DNA of 64,000 nucleotides from Pelomonas sp047654785. GTDB lineage: Bacteria > Pseudomonadota > Gammaproteobacteria > Burkholderiales > Burkholderiaceae_C. Under the pieces are notes generated by a model. That model was not told the origin of the DNA. It saw only the letters and a program-made list of their open reading frames with translations, and did no database searches. Positions 8,937-19,903 of the stretch are shown piece after piece; positions within the stretch are counted from its first letter, which is position 1, and each line of letters opens with the position of its first letter. Location: assembly GCF_047654785.1 (NCBI RefSeq), contig NZ_JASGKQ010000003.1, forward strand, positions 1,984,001-2,048,000. Reading direction: 5' to 3'. The position numbers were made by a program, and so were the translations under genes.

Positions 8937-9959
8937 ATGAGCCCCACCCTGAACCGCCAGATCGTCCTCGCCTCCCGCCCCCGGGGTGAGGTCACGCCCG
9001 ACAACTTCCGCCTGGTCGAGACCGCGCTCGCCCCGCTGGCCGACGGCCAGGTGCGGGTGCGCAACCACTTCCTGAGCCTGGACCCGTACATGCGCGGCCG
9101 CATGAACGACAGCAAGAGCTACGCCGCGTCGCAGCCGCTGGGCGAGGTGATGATCGGCGGCACGGCCGGCGAGGTCGTCGAGTCGAGGAACGGCCACTTC
9201 CGCGTCGGCGACCCGGTCGTCGGCATGGGCGGCTGGCAGGAGTACCTGACCGTGGACGCCGGCCAGCGCGGCGTGCTGCAGAAGGTGGACACCACGCACA
9301 TCCCGCTGTCCGCCTACCTCGGCGCCGTGGGCATGCCCGGCGTGACCGCCTGGTACGGCCTCGTCAAGATCATCGCCCCCCGGGCCGGCGAGACCGTGGT
9401 GGTCAGCGCCGCCAGCGGCGCCGTCGGCTCGGCCGTGGGCCAGCTCGCCAAGGCGCGCGGCGCGCGCGCCGTGGGCATTGCCGGCGGCGCCGACAAATGC
9501 CGCTACGTCGTCGAGGAACTCGGCTTCGACGCCTGCATCGACTACAAGCAGCACGGCGACGTGAAGTCGCTGTCCGCCGCGCTGAAGGCCGCGTGCCCGG
9601 ACGGCATCGACGGCTACTTCGAGAACGTCGGCGGCATGATCCTGGACGCCGTGCTGCTGCGCGCCAACGCCTTCAGCCGCGTCGCCATGTGCGGCATGAT
9701 CTCCGGCTACGACGGGCAGGCCATCCCGCTGGCCGCGCCGCAGCTCATCCTCGTCAACCGCATGAAGGTCGAGGGCTTCATCGTCTCGGAGCACATGGAG
9801 GTCTGGCCCGAGGCGCTGAAGGAGCTGGGCGGCCTGGTGGCCAGCGGCCGGCTGAAATACCGCGAATCGGTGGCCGAGGGCCTGGCCAGCGCGCCCGAGG
9901 CCTTCATCGGCCTGCTCAAGGGCCGCAACTTCGGCAAGCAGCTCGTCAAGCTGGCCTGA
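8937..9959 (+). CDS. NADP-dependent oxidoreductase of the MDR / zinc-free leukotriene-B4-dehydrogenase type
   Basis: I start at ATG 8937 (MSPTLNRQIVLASRPRGEV); an ATG 39 bp upstream adds a non-conserved tail. The 340-aa product has the family N-terminus, the segment FLSLDPYMRGRMND and a Rossmann motif SGAVGSAVGQLAKARG near residue 160. It lacks structural-zinc cysteines. Relatives (CurA, PTGR-like, YncB) reduce the double bond of alpha,beta-unsaturated ketones or aldehydes with NADPH. The stop overlaps the next ATG (TGATG), so it is co-translated with the GNAT gene and probably the SDR gene. The physiological substrate is unknown. Confidence 0.9.
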   Translation: MSPTLNRQIVLASRPRGEVTPDNFRLVETALAPLADGQVRVRNHFLSLDPYMRGRMNDSKSYAASQPLGEVMIGGTAGEVVESRNGHFRVGDPVVGMGGWQEYLTVDAGQRGVLQKVDTTHIPLSAYLGAVGMPGVTAWYGLVKIIAPRAGETVVVSAASGAVGSAVGQLAKARGARAVGIAGGADKCRYVVEELGFDACIDYKQHGDVKSLSAALKAACPDGIDGYFENVGGMILDAVLLRANAFSRVAMCGMISGYDGQAIPLAAPQLILVNRMKVEGFIVSEHMEVWPEALKELGGLVASGRLKYRESVAEGLASAPEAFIGLLKGRNFGKQLVKLA

Positions 9960-10402
9960 TGCGCTGGACCTGCGTTCCCTTCGACGGACTGCAGGCCCGG
10001 CCGCTCTACGACGCGCTGGCCCTGCGCGCCGCCGTCTTCGTCGTCGAGCAGCGCTGCCTGTTCCTCGACCTCGACGGCATCGACCCGCTGGGCTGGCACC
10101 TGCTGGGCCATGACTACAGCGGCGCGCTGCGCGCCTACGCCCGCCTGCTGCCGCCGGGCGTGAAGGCGCCCGAGGCCGTCATCGGCCGCGTCGTCACCGC
10201 GCCCGCCGCGCGCGGCATCGGCCTGGGCCGCGCGCTGATGGCCGAGGCGGTCGCGCAGTGCAGGCGGCTGTGGCCCGGCCACGCGATCACGCTGCACGCC
10301 CAGGCCCACCTGGCGCGCTTCTACGCCAGCTTCGGCTTCGCGCCCGTCGGCGCGCCCTACCTCGAAGACGGCATCACCCACATCGAAATGAGGACCCCAT
10401 GA
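9959..10402 (+). CDS. GNAT-family N-acetyltransferase (ElaA-like)
   Basis: The 147-aa product carries the ElaA-like N-terminus (YDALALRAAVFVVEQRC) and the acetyl-CoA-binding segment VIGRVVTAPAARGIGLGRAL at about residues 76-95, followed by ARFYASFGFAPVG. It lies between two oxidoreductases with overlapping ends on both sides. Its acceptor is unknown. The family call is firm, the ElaA subgroup is likely. Confidence 0.85.
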   Translation: MRWTCVPFDGLQARPLYDALALRAAVFVVEQRCLFLDLDGIDPLGWHLLGHDYSGALRAYARLLPPGVKAPEAVIGRVVTAPAARGIGLGRALMAEAVAQCRRLWPGHAITLHAQAHLARFYASFGFAPVGAPYLEDGITHIEMRTP

Positions 10403-11283
10403 CCCCCACCGCAGTGATCACCGGCGCCGGCTCCGGCTTCGGCCTCGAAACCGCCCGCCTCGCCGCCCGGCGCGGCATGAACCTCGTGCTGGTGGACGTG
10501 CAGGCCGACGCGCTGGACCGCGCCGCCGCCGAGTTCAAGGACGTGCAGGTCCTGTCCCGCGTCGTCGACGTCGCCAAGGCCGAGCCCATGCAGGCCCTGG
10601 CCGACGCGGTGCAGGCCCGCTTCGGCGCACCGCACTTCGTGTTCAACAACGCCGGCGTCGGCTCCGGCGGGCTGATCTGGGAGAACAGCGTCAGCGACTG
10701 GGAATGGGTGCTGGGCGTCAACCTGATGGGCGTGGTGCACGGCGTGCGCCTGTTCACGCCCATGATGCTGGCCGCCGCCCAGGCCGACCCGGCCTACCGT
10801 GGCCACATCGTCAACACCGCCTCGATGGCCGGCATGCTGAACCCGCCCAACATGGGCGTCTACAACGTGTCCAAGCACGCGGTGGTGTCGCTCTCCGAGA
10901 CGCTGTACCAGGACCTGTCGCTGGTGACCGACCAGGTGCGCGCCTCGGTGCTGTGCCCGTTCTTCGTGCCGACCGGCATCAGCCAGAGCCACCGCAACCG
11001 CCCCGGCGAATTCGCGGCGGCCCGGCCGACCAAGAGCCAGCTCATCTCGCAGGCGCAGACCGACAAGGCCGTGAACTCCGGCAAGCTGACCGCCGCCGAC
11101 GTGGCCGCGCTGGTGTTCGACGCCATCGACCACGACAAGTTCTACATCTTCAGCCACCCCCAGGCGCTGGCCGGCGTGCAGACGCGGCTGGAAGACGTGA
11201 TGCAGCAGCGCAACCCGACCGACCCCTTCATCGACAAACCCGAGATCGGCGCGACGCTGCGCGCCAAGCTGCGCGCGGGCTGA
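10399..11283 (+). CDS. SDR-family NAD(P)-dependent oxidoreductase
   Basis: This 294-aa classical short-chain dehydrogenase shows the cofactor motif TGAGSGFG near the N-terminus, FNNAGVGSGG (the NNAG motif), a catalytic Ser in NTASMAGM and YNVSKHA (Tyr-x-x-x-Lys) around residue 155. The ATG overlaps the GNAT stop. It is the last gene of a three-gene unit, and a strong intrinsic terminator follows 45 bp later. Substrate unknown. Confidence 0.9.
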   Translation: MTPTAVITGAGSGFGLETARLAARRGMNLVLVDVQADALDRAAAEFKDVQVLSRVVDVAKAEPMQALADAVQARFGAPHFVFNNAGVGSGGLIWENSVSDWEWVLGVNLMGVVHGVRLFTPMMLAAAQADPAYRGHIVNTASMAGMLNPPNMGVYNVSKHAVVSLSETLYQDLSLVTDQVRASVLCPFFVPTGISQSHRNRPGEFAAARPTKSQLISQAQTDKAVNSGKLTAADVAALVFDAIDHDKFYIFSHPQALAGVQTRLEDVMQQRNPTDPFIDKPEIGATLRAKLRAG

Positions 11284-11327
11284 TGGCCGGCGTCGTATCG
11301 ACGCCTCCGGCTGCACGTCCCATTCCC

Positions 11328-11358
11328 ACAGGCGCTGAAATCAGCGCCTGTTTCTTTT
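11328..11358 (+). terminator. Rho-independent terminator after the SDR gene
   Basis: A perfect 11-bp stem (ACAGGCGCTGA / TCAGCGCCTGT, 11328-11338 and 11341-11351) with a 2-base loop is followed by TTCTTTT. It separates the upstream oxidoreductase unit from the NAD-salvage operon. Confidence 0.88.
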
Positions 11359-11380
11359 GGGGTCTGTTCACCCTCCTCAA

Positions 11381-11401
11381 TTTGTCTCACAATGAGACAA
11401 A
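11381..11401. promoter_or_regulatory. Perfect 21-bp palindrome, candidate NrtR operator
   Basis: TTTGTCTCA and TGAGACAAA are perfect 9-bp inverted arms around a 3-base centre CAA. The element ends 12 bp before the ATG of the first gene of the NAD-salvage operon, and an AAGGA ribosome site lies between (11403-11407). The operon encodes its own NrtR-like protein, and such regulators bind roughly 21-bp palindromes near their targets. Recognition by this protein is inferred. Confidence 0.7.
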
Positions 11402-11413
11402 CAAGGACGAAAC

Positions 11414-12277
11414 ATGATCTCGCGCTTCTCCCTGCAATCATTTGCCACCCCCGCCGCGCTCGATGCGTCCGATGGTGACAGCCATCCCGACCTTCAGTTC
11501 CTTGCCTTCCCCGGCGGCGAGCGCCACGTCCGGTTGCCCGCCAGCGTCGGTGTCAGCCGCGACCGCATCTGGACACTGACGGCGCATCTGCACGACACCA
11601 ACGGCGTGATGGACCTGCTGCTGACGGCGGACGCACTACGCCGCGCGACCCGCCACGATGCGGAGATCCATCTGGTCATGCCCTACGTGCCCTACGCCCG
11701 GCAGGACCGCGTCGCCCTGCCCGGCGAACCTTTATCCGCTGCCGTCTTCTGCCGGCTGGTCAACAGCCTGAACTTCGCCTCGGTCACCATCGCCGACCCA
11801 CACAGCGACGTAACACCCGCGCTGCTCGACCGCGTGCGCATCTTGCCCGCCGCGCACTACGTGCAGGCGCTGCTGACCGGCGCGCTGGTGCATCTACCCC
11901 AAGTCGCGCTGGTGGCACCCGACGTCGGCGCCCGCAAGCGTGTCGAGTTGGTCGCCAAGGCCGTCGGTGCCCCAGTCGCCTATGCCACCAAGACGCGCGA
12001 CCCGGTCACCGGCAAGCTGTCCAGCGCCGAAGTCTCGGGCGAATTGCCCGACCTGCCGCTGCTGATCGTTGACGACATCTGCGATGGCGGCGGCACCTTC
12101 ATCGCACTGGCGCAGGTTCTGCGCGGCAAGACCTCGCAACCGCTGTTCCTGTACGTGACGCACGGCCTGTTCACCAAGGGGCTGACGCCCCTGCAGCCCT
12201 GGTTCGACGGCATCTTTGCCGCGCACTGCGCCGACCCTACCTTGGCCGACACCACCCGCCTGACGCCCGCCACCTGA
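11414..12277 (+). CDS. Ribose-phosphate pyrophosphokinase homologue of the NAD-salvage operon
   Basis: This 287-aa protein is shorter than housekeeping Prs (about 315 aa). It keeps the family core (FPGGERHVRLP, PYVPYARQDRVA, ADPHSDVTPALLD) and ends in the PRPP-binding loop VDDICDGGGTF around residues 219-229. It should make PRPP from ribose 5-phosphate and ATP. Its position directly before nicotinamide phosphoribosyltransferase suggests it supplies PRPP for that enzyme, making a dedicated salvage pair rather than the cell's main PRPP source. Codon choice looks less GC-extreme than in the flanking genes, which may indicate acquisition as a unit. Confidence 0.88.
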   Translation: MISRFSLQSFATPAALDASDGDSHPDLQFLAFPGGERHVRLPASVGVSRDRIWTLTAHLHDTNGVMDLLLTADALRRATRHDAEIHLVMPYVPYARQDRVALPGEPLSAAVFCRLVNSLNFASVTIADPHSDVTPALLDRVRILPAAHYVQALLTGALVHLPQVALVAPDVGARKRVELVAKAVGAPVAYATKTRDPVTGKLSSAEVSGELPDLPLLIVDDICDGGGTFIALAQVLRGKTSQPLFLYVTHGLFTKGLTPLQPWFDGIFAAHCADPTLADTTRLTPAT

Positions 12278-12319
12278 CACCCACATCACCAATCACCCCA
12301 GAGAGAAAGAAGAAACGCC

Positions 12320-13906
12320 ATGAAGCTGAACCCCCTGAACCTGATCGACTTCTACAAGTCGGGCCACGTGTTCCAGTACCCCGCCGGCACCGAGAAGGTC
12401 TACAGCAACTTCACGCCCCGCTCCGACCGCCTGGCACCGGTGCTGCGCACCGGTCCGGCAGCGTTCAACGGCAAGGTCGTGTTCTTCGGCCTGCAGGGTT
12501 TCATCCTCGACATCCTGATGGACGCCTTCAACAGCGAGTTCTTCCAACTTCCCAAGGCCAAGGCCGTGGCCCGCTACCGCCGTCGCATGGACAACGCCCT
12601 CGGCCCTGGCGCCGTGCCGGCAGATCACATCGAGGCACTGCACGACCTGGGCTACTTGCCGCTGCACATCAAGGCGCTGCCCGAAGGCTCGCTGGTGGAC
12701 ATCAAGGTGCCGCCATTCACCGTCACCGAGACGCTGCCGCAGTTCTTCTGGCTGACCAACTACATCGAGACCGTGCTGAGCAGCGCCAATTGGAAACCCA
12801 TGACCGTGGCCACGCTGGCCTACCAGTACCGCCGCCTGCTGGAGGCCTACTGCGACATGACTGGCGGCGACCCGCTGTTCATCGACTGGCAGGCGCACGA
12901 TTTCTCGGCCCGCGGCATGTCAGGCCCCGAGGACGCAGCCCGCAGCGGCGCCGGCCACCTGCTGAGCTTCACCGGCACCGACACGGTCAGCGCCATCGAC
13001 TACGTGGAGGACTACTACGACGCCAACAGCGACACGGAGATGGTGGGTGGCTCCATCCCCGCCACCGAGCACAGCGTGATGAGCATGGGCGGCAAGCTGG
13101 ACGAGATCGGCACCTTCCGCCGCCTCATCACCCAAACCTACCCCGGCGGCATGGTCAGCATCGTCAGCGACACCTGGGACTTCTGGCAGGTCATCACCGA
13201 GTACGCGCTCACGCTGAAAGCCGAAATCCTGGCCCGCACGCCCAACGCGCTGGGCCAAGCCAAAGTCGTGTTTCGCCCCGATTCGGGCGACCCGGTGCTG
13301 ATCCTGACCGGTTATCTGGACGAAGAACTGGTGGCAGACGCCAGCGGCCAACCCGCCCGCTCCGCCGACGGCTACTTCACCGTGCGTAACGACAACGCCC
13401 TCATCACCGATGCCGAGCGCCGTGGTGCCGTGCAATGCCTGTGGGACATCTTCGGTGGCGCCGAAACCGCCAAGGGCTTCAAGGTGCTGCATGAGCGCGT
13501 GGGCCTGATCTACGGCGACTCCATCACGCTGCAGCGCGCAGACGCCATCATGCAACGCCTGCTAGCCAAGGGTTTCGCTTCCACCAACGTCGTGCTGGGC
13601 GTGGGCAGCTACAGCTACCAGTTCATCACCCGCGACAGCTTCGGCATGGCGATGAAGGCCACGGCCGGTGTCGTCAACGGCGAGTTGCGTGAACTGTCCA
13701 AAGACCCCAAGACCGACGCTGGCACCAAGAAGTCGGCCGTGGGCCTGCTGCGCGTCGAGCGCGACGGTGAGCACTACGTGCTGCACGACCGCCAGACACC
13801 CGAGCAGGAAGCCGGCGGCCTGCTGGAGACCGTTTTCAAGGACGGCGAGCTGCTGCGCCGCCAGTCGCTGGCCGATATCCGTGCGCGGCTGCGCAACGGC
13901 GGTTGA
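12320..13906 (+). CDS. nadV: Nicotinamide phosphoribosyltransferase (NadV/NAMPT)
   Basis: The 528-aa protein has the length and landmarks of NAMPT: N-terminal NPLNLIDFYKSGHVFQYP, the catalytic-core stretch WQAHDFSARGMSGPEDAARS, DYVEDYYDANSD, ATEHSVMS, VSDTWDFWQVI, RPDSGDPV and the late segment GVGSYSYQFITRDSFG. It converts nicotinamide and PRPP to NMN in the cytoplasm, a one-step salvage route that bypasses deamidation. It is 42 bp downstream of the PRPP-synthetase homologue and 22 bp upstream of the Nudix regulator. The cell also has de novo NAD genes nadA and nadB elsewhere in this window. Confidence 0.95.
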   Translation: MKLNPLNLIDFYKSGHVFQYPAGTEKVYSNFTPRSDRLAPVLRTGPAAFNGKVVFFGLQGFILDILMDAFNSEFFQLPKAKAVARYRRRMDNALGPGAVPADHIEALHDLGYLPLHIKALPEGSLVDIKVPPFTVTETLPQFFWLTNYIETVLSSANWKPMTVATLAYQYRRLLEAYCDMTGGDPLFIDWQAHDFSARGMSGPEDAARSGAGHLLSFTGTDTVSAIDYVEDYYDANSDTEMVGGSIPATEHSVMSMGGKLDEIGTFRRLITQTYPGGMVSIVSDTWDFWQVITEYALTLKAEILARTPNALGQAKVVFRPDSGDPVLILTGYLDEELVADASGQPARSADGYFTVRNDNALITDAERRGAVQCLWDIFGGAETAKGFKVLHERVGLIYGDSITLQRADAIMQRLLAKGFASTNVVLGVGSYSYQFITRDSFGMAMKATAGVVNGELRELSKDPKTDAGTKKSAVGLLRVERDGEHYVLHDRQTPEQEAGGLLETVFKDGELLRRQSLADIRARLRNGG

Positions 13907-13928
13907 CGGCGCAGCCGAGACGGCGACC

Positions 13929-14618
13929 ATGCACTACCAGAACCCCATCCTGACGGTGGACGTGGTGATCCTCACGCTTCATGACGGACGGTTGCAGGTT
14001 GCGCTGATGACGCGCACGGAAGATCCCTTCGCGGGCCGGGCCGTACTGCCCGGTGGCTACGTGCATGGCGACCCGCGTACCGGTCACGTGGACGCATCCA
14101 CCACGCACGCGGCGCTGCGCATCCTGAAGCAGAAGCTGGGCTTCACGCCCAGCCACCTGGAGCAGGTCTACACGGCGTCCGGCCCCAAACGCGACCCGCG
14201 CGGCTGGTCGGCCAGCGTCGTCTACCTGGCATTGCACGAGCCCTCGGCGGTGGACGCGCTGATACAAGCCGGCGCCGTATCGCTGCACGCCGTGCATCCC
14301 ACGCCGGCCCTCCCCCCACTGGCCTTCGACCACACTGAGTTGATCCAGACCGCGCTGGCACGGCTGCAGGCCAAGGCGCGCTACTCCACCATCGTTGCGC
14401 ACCTACTGCCTCCCGTGTTCCGGCTGAGCGATCTGCGCCAGGCCTACGAGCTGGTCTGCGGCACCACCGAGAACAAGGCCAACTTCCGCCGCAAGATGCT
14501 GGCGGCCGACGCGCTGGTCGCCACCGACGTGCGCATTGGCGCCGTGGGTCGGCCGGCCGAAGGCTACCGCCTGCGCGGCGACCTGGCCTACATCGAAGGC
14601 TTGATCAGCGGCGGCTGA
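13929..14618 (+). CDS. NrtR-like Nudix/winged-helix transcriptional regulator with a degenerate Nudix box
   Basis: The 229-aa product has an N-terminal Nudix fold (ILTVDVVILTLHDGRLQVAL, then LPGGYVHGD from about residue 40). A C-terminal winged helix follows (FRLSDLRQAYELVCG, NFRRKMLAADALV). The Nudix box, normally containing REUXEEXGU, reads RILKQKLGF near residues 66-74, so the metal-binding glutamates are lost and hydrolysis is unlikely. This pattern fits NrtR proteins, which use the fold to sense ADP-ribose or related NAD metabolites and repress salvage genes. The palindrome at 11381-11401 is the likely target. Confidence 0.88.
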   Translation: MHYQNPILTVDVVILTLHDGRLQVALMTRTEDPFAGRAVLPGGYVHGDPRTGHVDASTTHAALRILKQKLGFTPSHLEQVYTASGPKRDPRGWSASVVYLALHEPSAVDALIQAGAVSLHAVHPTPALPPLAFDHTELIQTALARLQAKARYSTIVAHLLPPVFRLSDLRQAYELVCGTTENKANFRRKMLAADALVATDVRIGAVGRPAEGYRLRGDLAYIEGLISGG

Positions 14619-14643
14619 CGACCACGGCGGGACAATCGGGCCC

Positions 14644-15891
14644 ATGACCCCCGATCCCATCGCCATCATCGGCGGCGGCCCGGCCGGCCTGATGGCCGCC
14701 GAGGTGCTGGCCGCCGCCGGCCAGGCCGTCACCGTCTTCGACGCCAAGCCCAGCGTCGGCCGCAAGTTCCTGCTCGCCGGCAAGGGCGGGCTCAACCTGA
14801 CGCACGCCGAGCCGTTCGACGCCTTCGCCGGCCGCTTCGGCGCGCGCGCCGCGCAAATCGAGCCGCTGCTGCGCGGCTTCGACGCCGACGCGGTGCGCGC
14901 CTGGGCCGGCGCGCTGGGCGTGCCGACCTTCGTCGGCACCTCCGGCCGCGTGTTCCCGGCCGACCTCAAGGCCGCGCCGCTGCTGCGCGCCTGGCTGCAC
15001 CGGCTGCGCGCCGGCGGCGTGAAGTTCGCGATGCGCCACCGCTGGACCGGCTGGGCCGAGGACGGCCGCACGCTGCGCTTCGCCACGCCGGACGGTGAGC
15101 GGCTGGTCACGCCGGCCGCCGCGCTGCTGGCGCTGGGCGGCGCGTCCTGGCCGCAGCTCGGCTCGGACGGCGCCTGGGCGCCGCTGCTGCAGGCCCGCGG
15201 CGTGGACGTGGCGCCGCTGCGGCCGGCCAACTGCGGCTTCGACGTCGGCCCCACGGCCGCGCACCCGCAGGGCCCCGGCTGGAGCGCGCGCTTCGCGGCC
15301 GACTTCGCCGGCCAGCCGGTCAAGCCGGTGGCGCTGGCGGCCGAGGGCTTCCCGGCCCGCGCGGGCGAGTTCGTCATCACCGCCACCGGCATCGAGGGCT
15401 CGCTGGTCTACGCCGCCAGCAGCGCGCTGCGCGAGCGCATCGCCCGTGACGGCAGCGCGCCGCTGCAGCTGGACCTGCTGCCGCAGCTGACGCCCGAGCG
15501 CGTGCTCGCCGAGGTGGCCCACCCGCGCGGCAGCCGTTCGCTGTCCTCGCACCTGAAGAGCCGGCTGCACCTGGGCCCGCTGAAACTGGGCCTGCTGCAC
15601 GAGCTGCTCACGCGCGAGCAGATGCTGGCCCCGGCCACGCTGGCCGCGGCGCTGAAGGCCTTGCCGCTGCGGCTGCATGCGCCGCGGCCGGTGGCCGAGG
15701 CCATCAGCACGGCCGGCGGCGTGCGCTTCGAGGCGCTGGCCGACGGGCTGATGCTGCGCGAGCTGCCCGGCGTGTTCGCGGCCGGCGAGATGCTGGACTG
15801 GGAGGCGCCCACCGGCGGCTACCTGCTCACCGCCTGCCTGGCCAGCGGCCGCGCGGCGGCGCTGGGCCTGCTGGCCCGCGGCGGCCGCTAG
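14644..15891 (+). CDS. BaiN/HI0933-family flavoprotein (TIGR03862 type)
   Basis: This 415-aa protein has a dinucleotide-binding N-terminus IAIIGGGPAGLMAAEVL, then GRKFLLAGKGGLNLTHAE, the hallmark of the YhiN/HI0933 flavoprotein family. The C-terminus has GVFAAGEMLDWEAPTGGYL, also typical. FAD binding is clear; the substrate is unknown, although the related BaiN reduces bile-acid double bonds. It starts 26 bp after the Nudix regulator, but its GC-rich codon use resembles the chromosome rather than the salvage operon, so it is probably a separate gene. Confidence 0.88.
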   Translation: MTPDPIAIIGGGPAGLMAAEVLAAAGQAVTVFDAKPSVGRKFLLAGKGGLNLTHAEPFDAFAGRFGARAAQIEPLLRGFDADAVRAWAGALGVPTFVGTSGRVFPADLKAAPLLRAWLHRLRAGGVKFAMRHRWTGWAEDGRTLRFATPDGERLVTPAAALLALGGASWPQLGSDGAWAPLLQARGVDVAPLRPANCGFDVGPTAAHPQGPGWSARFAADFAGQPVKPVALAAEGFPARAGEFVITATGIEGSLVYAASSALRERIARDGSAPLQLDLLPQLTPERVLAEVAHPRGSRSLSSHLKSRLHLGPLKLGLLHELLTREQMLAPATLAAALKALPLRLHAPRPVAEAISTAGGVRFEALADGLMLRELPGVFAAGEMLDWEAPTGGYLLTACLASGRAAALGLLARGGR

Positions 15892-15926
15892 GCATGGGCC
15901 GCACACCCCCCCCTGCAGCCTTCACG

Positions 15927-16694
15927 ATGCGCCGACGCGATGCGCTGCTGTTCCCCACGCTGGCGCTGCCGGCGGCCGCCGCATGGGCGCAAGAGGGCAC
16001 GGTGCTCATCGGCGCGGAGGACGACTGGTTCCCCTACTCGGCCGAGCGCCAGGGCCGCGCCCAGGGCCTCACCGTGGATCTGGTGGCGGCGGCCTTCGCC
16101 GCCGTCGGCGTCCAGGCCCGCTTCCAGCCGATGCCCTACGCCCGCTGCATGGCGCAGACCCGGACCGGCTCGCTGGCGGCCTGCTTCAACACCACGCGCA
16201 CGCTGCAGATCAAGCACGCCTACCGCTGGCCGGCCCGGCCGATGTTCGAGGAGCGCTTCCTGATCTACGCCCGCGCCGAGGCGGCGATGAAGCGCCCCGG
16301 CGGCCTGCAGGTGCGCGACCTGGACGGCGAACGGGTCGCCGTGACGCGCGGCTACGAGTACGGCAGCGAGTTCGACGCCAACCCGCGCATCCGGCGCGTC
16401 GTCACCAGCCACGACGAAACCAACTTCCGCCTGCTGCTGCGCGACCGCGCCGACTACACGCTGGCGCCGGGCCTCAACGCGCAGCGGCTGTTCGAGCGCC
16501 ATCAGGACCTGGCCGGGCGGTTCAAGGTGGTCGGCCAGCTGAACGCGTTCGGCATCTACACCGCCTTCTCGCGCCACCACCCGGACGCGGCCCGCATGCT
16601 GGCCGCATTCGACGAGGGCATGCGCCTCGTCAACGCCGACGGCACCGCGAAGGCCCTCCAGGAGCGCTGGCGCCGGCCCGCCGAGGCCCGGTAG
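15927..16694 (+). CDS. Orphan periplasmic substrate-binding protein (SBP_bac_3 type)
   Basis: I choose ATG 15927 because it gives a clean signal peptide (MRRRDALLFPTLALPAAAAWAQ); an ATG 33 bp upstream would add a charged tail. The 255-aa product resembles amino-acid ABC binding proteins (VLIGAEDDWFPYSAERQGRA, GLTVDLVAAAFAAVGV, NTTRTLQIKHAY). No permease or ATPase is adjacent. Proteins of this kind in betaproteobacteria are often solitary and may act as sensors or pair with a distant transporter. Convergent with the GH19 gene, 6 bp apart. Confidence 0.85.
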   Translation: MRRRDALLFPTLALPAAAAWAQEGTVLIGAEDDWFPYSAERQGRAQGLTVDLVAAAFAAVGVQARFQPMPYARCMAQTRTGSLAACFNTTRTLQIKHAYRWPARPMFEERFLIYARAEAAMKRPGGLQVRDLDGERVAVTRGYEYGSEFDANPRIRRVVTSHDETNFRLLLRDRADYTLAPGLNAQRLFERHQDLAGRFKVVGQLNAFGIYTAFSRHHPDAARMLAAFDEGMRLVNADGTAKALQERWRRPAEAR

Positions 16695-16700
16695 CGGTGG

Positions 16701-17345
16701 TCAGGCCTTCAGCAGCGCCTTCACGCGCAGCAGCCAATCGCGCCGGTCGGCGATGCCGATCTGCCCGCCATTGATGCGCTGCGTGACCCGGGTGATCTGG
16801 TCCTCATCGGCGAACATGTTGCAGCCCTTGGCCTCCCACTCGGCGGCAGCGATGGGCAGCGCCCAGGCGGCGCTGAACACCAGGTCCGGCTCGGCGTCGA
16901 AGTCCGGCGCATCCGGCGTGAAGCGGCGCACGATGCGCGTGGCCTCGCGGTAGCTGTCGCGCCCGGTCAGCTGCAGCAGCCCGCGGCCGCGGTAGCGGAA
17001 GCCGTCGCCCGGACGCGTGTTGCCCATGCGGCCGCCGTAGACCTCGTTGGCCAGCTTGGCGGGGTTGTTCGCATAGGCGGCGGGGTCCAGCGGCCCGCGC
17101 GGCTTGAAGCGGCTGGGCCATACCGCCGGCAGGCGCGGCGCGCTGTAGTTCAGGTTCTCCTGCTGCAGCGTCAGCGCGCCGCTCTCGTGCAGGATCTGCG
17201 CGAGGAAATGCGCCAGGCGCAGCCGGCTGTTCGTAATGCCATGGCGGTCCAGCACCGACTGGGCGCCAGCGGCGGCCTCCCGGTAGCTGGAGCGGGCGTT
17301 GGGTGCGAGCTGGGCGAGCAGCGGCAGCGACAGGACGATGGGCAT
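16701..17345 (-). CDS. Glycoside hydrolase family 19 protein (chitinase/endolysin-like)
   Basis: The 214-aa product starts at ATG 17345, preceded by a good GGAGG site; a longer upstream frame has no family similarity. The catalytic region includes LAHFLAQILHESGAL with the presumed acid Glu near residue 54, then YGGRMGNTRPGDGFRYRGRG, LLQLTGRDSY and QRINGGQIGIADR. This is the lysozyme-like GH19 layout used by chitinases and by phage endolysins. No clear signal peptide is present, although the N-terminal MPIVLSLPLLAQLAP is hydrophobic. No phage genes flank it, so a chromosomal cell-wall or chitin-acting enzyme is the better reading. Divergent from tex. Confidence 0.85.
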   Translation of the reverse strand: MPIVLSLPLLAQLAPNARSSYREAAAGAQSVLDRHGITNSRLRLAHFLAQILHESGALTLQQENLNYSAPRLPAVWPSRFKPRGPLDPAAYANNPAKLANEVYGGRMGNTRPGDGFRYRGRGLLQLTGRDSYREATRIVRRFTPDAPDFDAEPDLVFSAAWALPIAAAEWEAKGCNMFADEDQITRVTQRINGGQIGIADRRDWLLRVKALLKA

Positions 17346-17462
17346 GGCGAACCTCCGGCAATGCAGGCCCCAGCCTAGCCAGCCGCCACGGCGGGCGCCT
17401 CCTCGCGATGGGGGATGCGCCCAGCCCGGTTTGGCAGAATGCGCGCCTTCGCGTATTCCCCA

Positions 17463-17481
17463 GGGCGCCCGGACGGCGCCC
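17463..17481. repeat. 7-bp inverted repeat just upstream of tex
   Basis: GGGCGCC (17463-17469) and GGCGCCC (17475-17481) enclose CGGAC and end 10 bp before the chosen tex start. It could fold in the 5' leader. No T-run follows, so it is not a convincing terminator. Function unknown. Confidence 0.4.
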
Positions 17482-17490
17482 TTCGTGTTT

Positions 17491-19848
<2,358 letters not shown>

Positions 19849-19903
19849 AAACCCGCGGGGCTGACCTTCGGCACCGCCGCCCGGCGCTGCCATGATGCCG
19901 CCC

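Noticed and set aside
11414..12277. Housekeeping prs gene
   Set aside because: The protein is about 30 residues short and is co-encoded with NadV and an NrtR-like regulator, so a salvage-dedicated paralogue is more likely.
16701..17345. Prophage lysis gene
   Set aside because: GH19 enzymes occur in prophages, but no other phage gene, integrase or attachment repeat is near.
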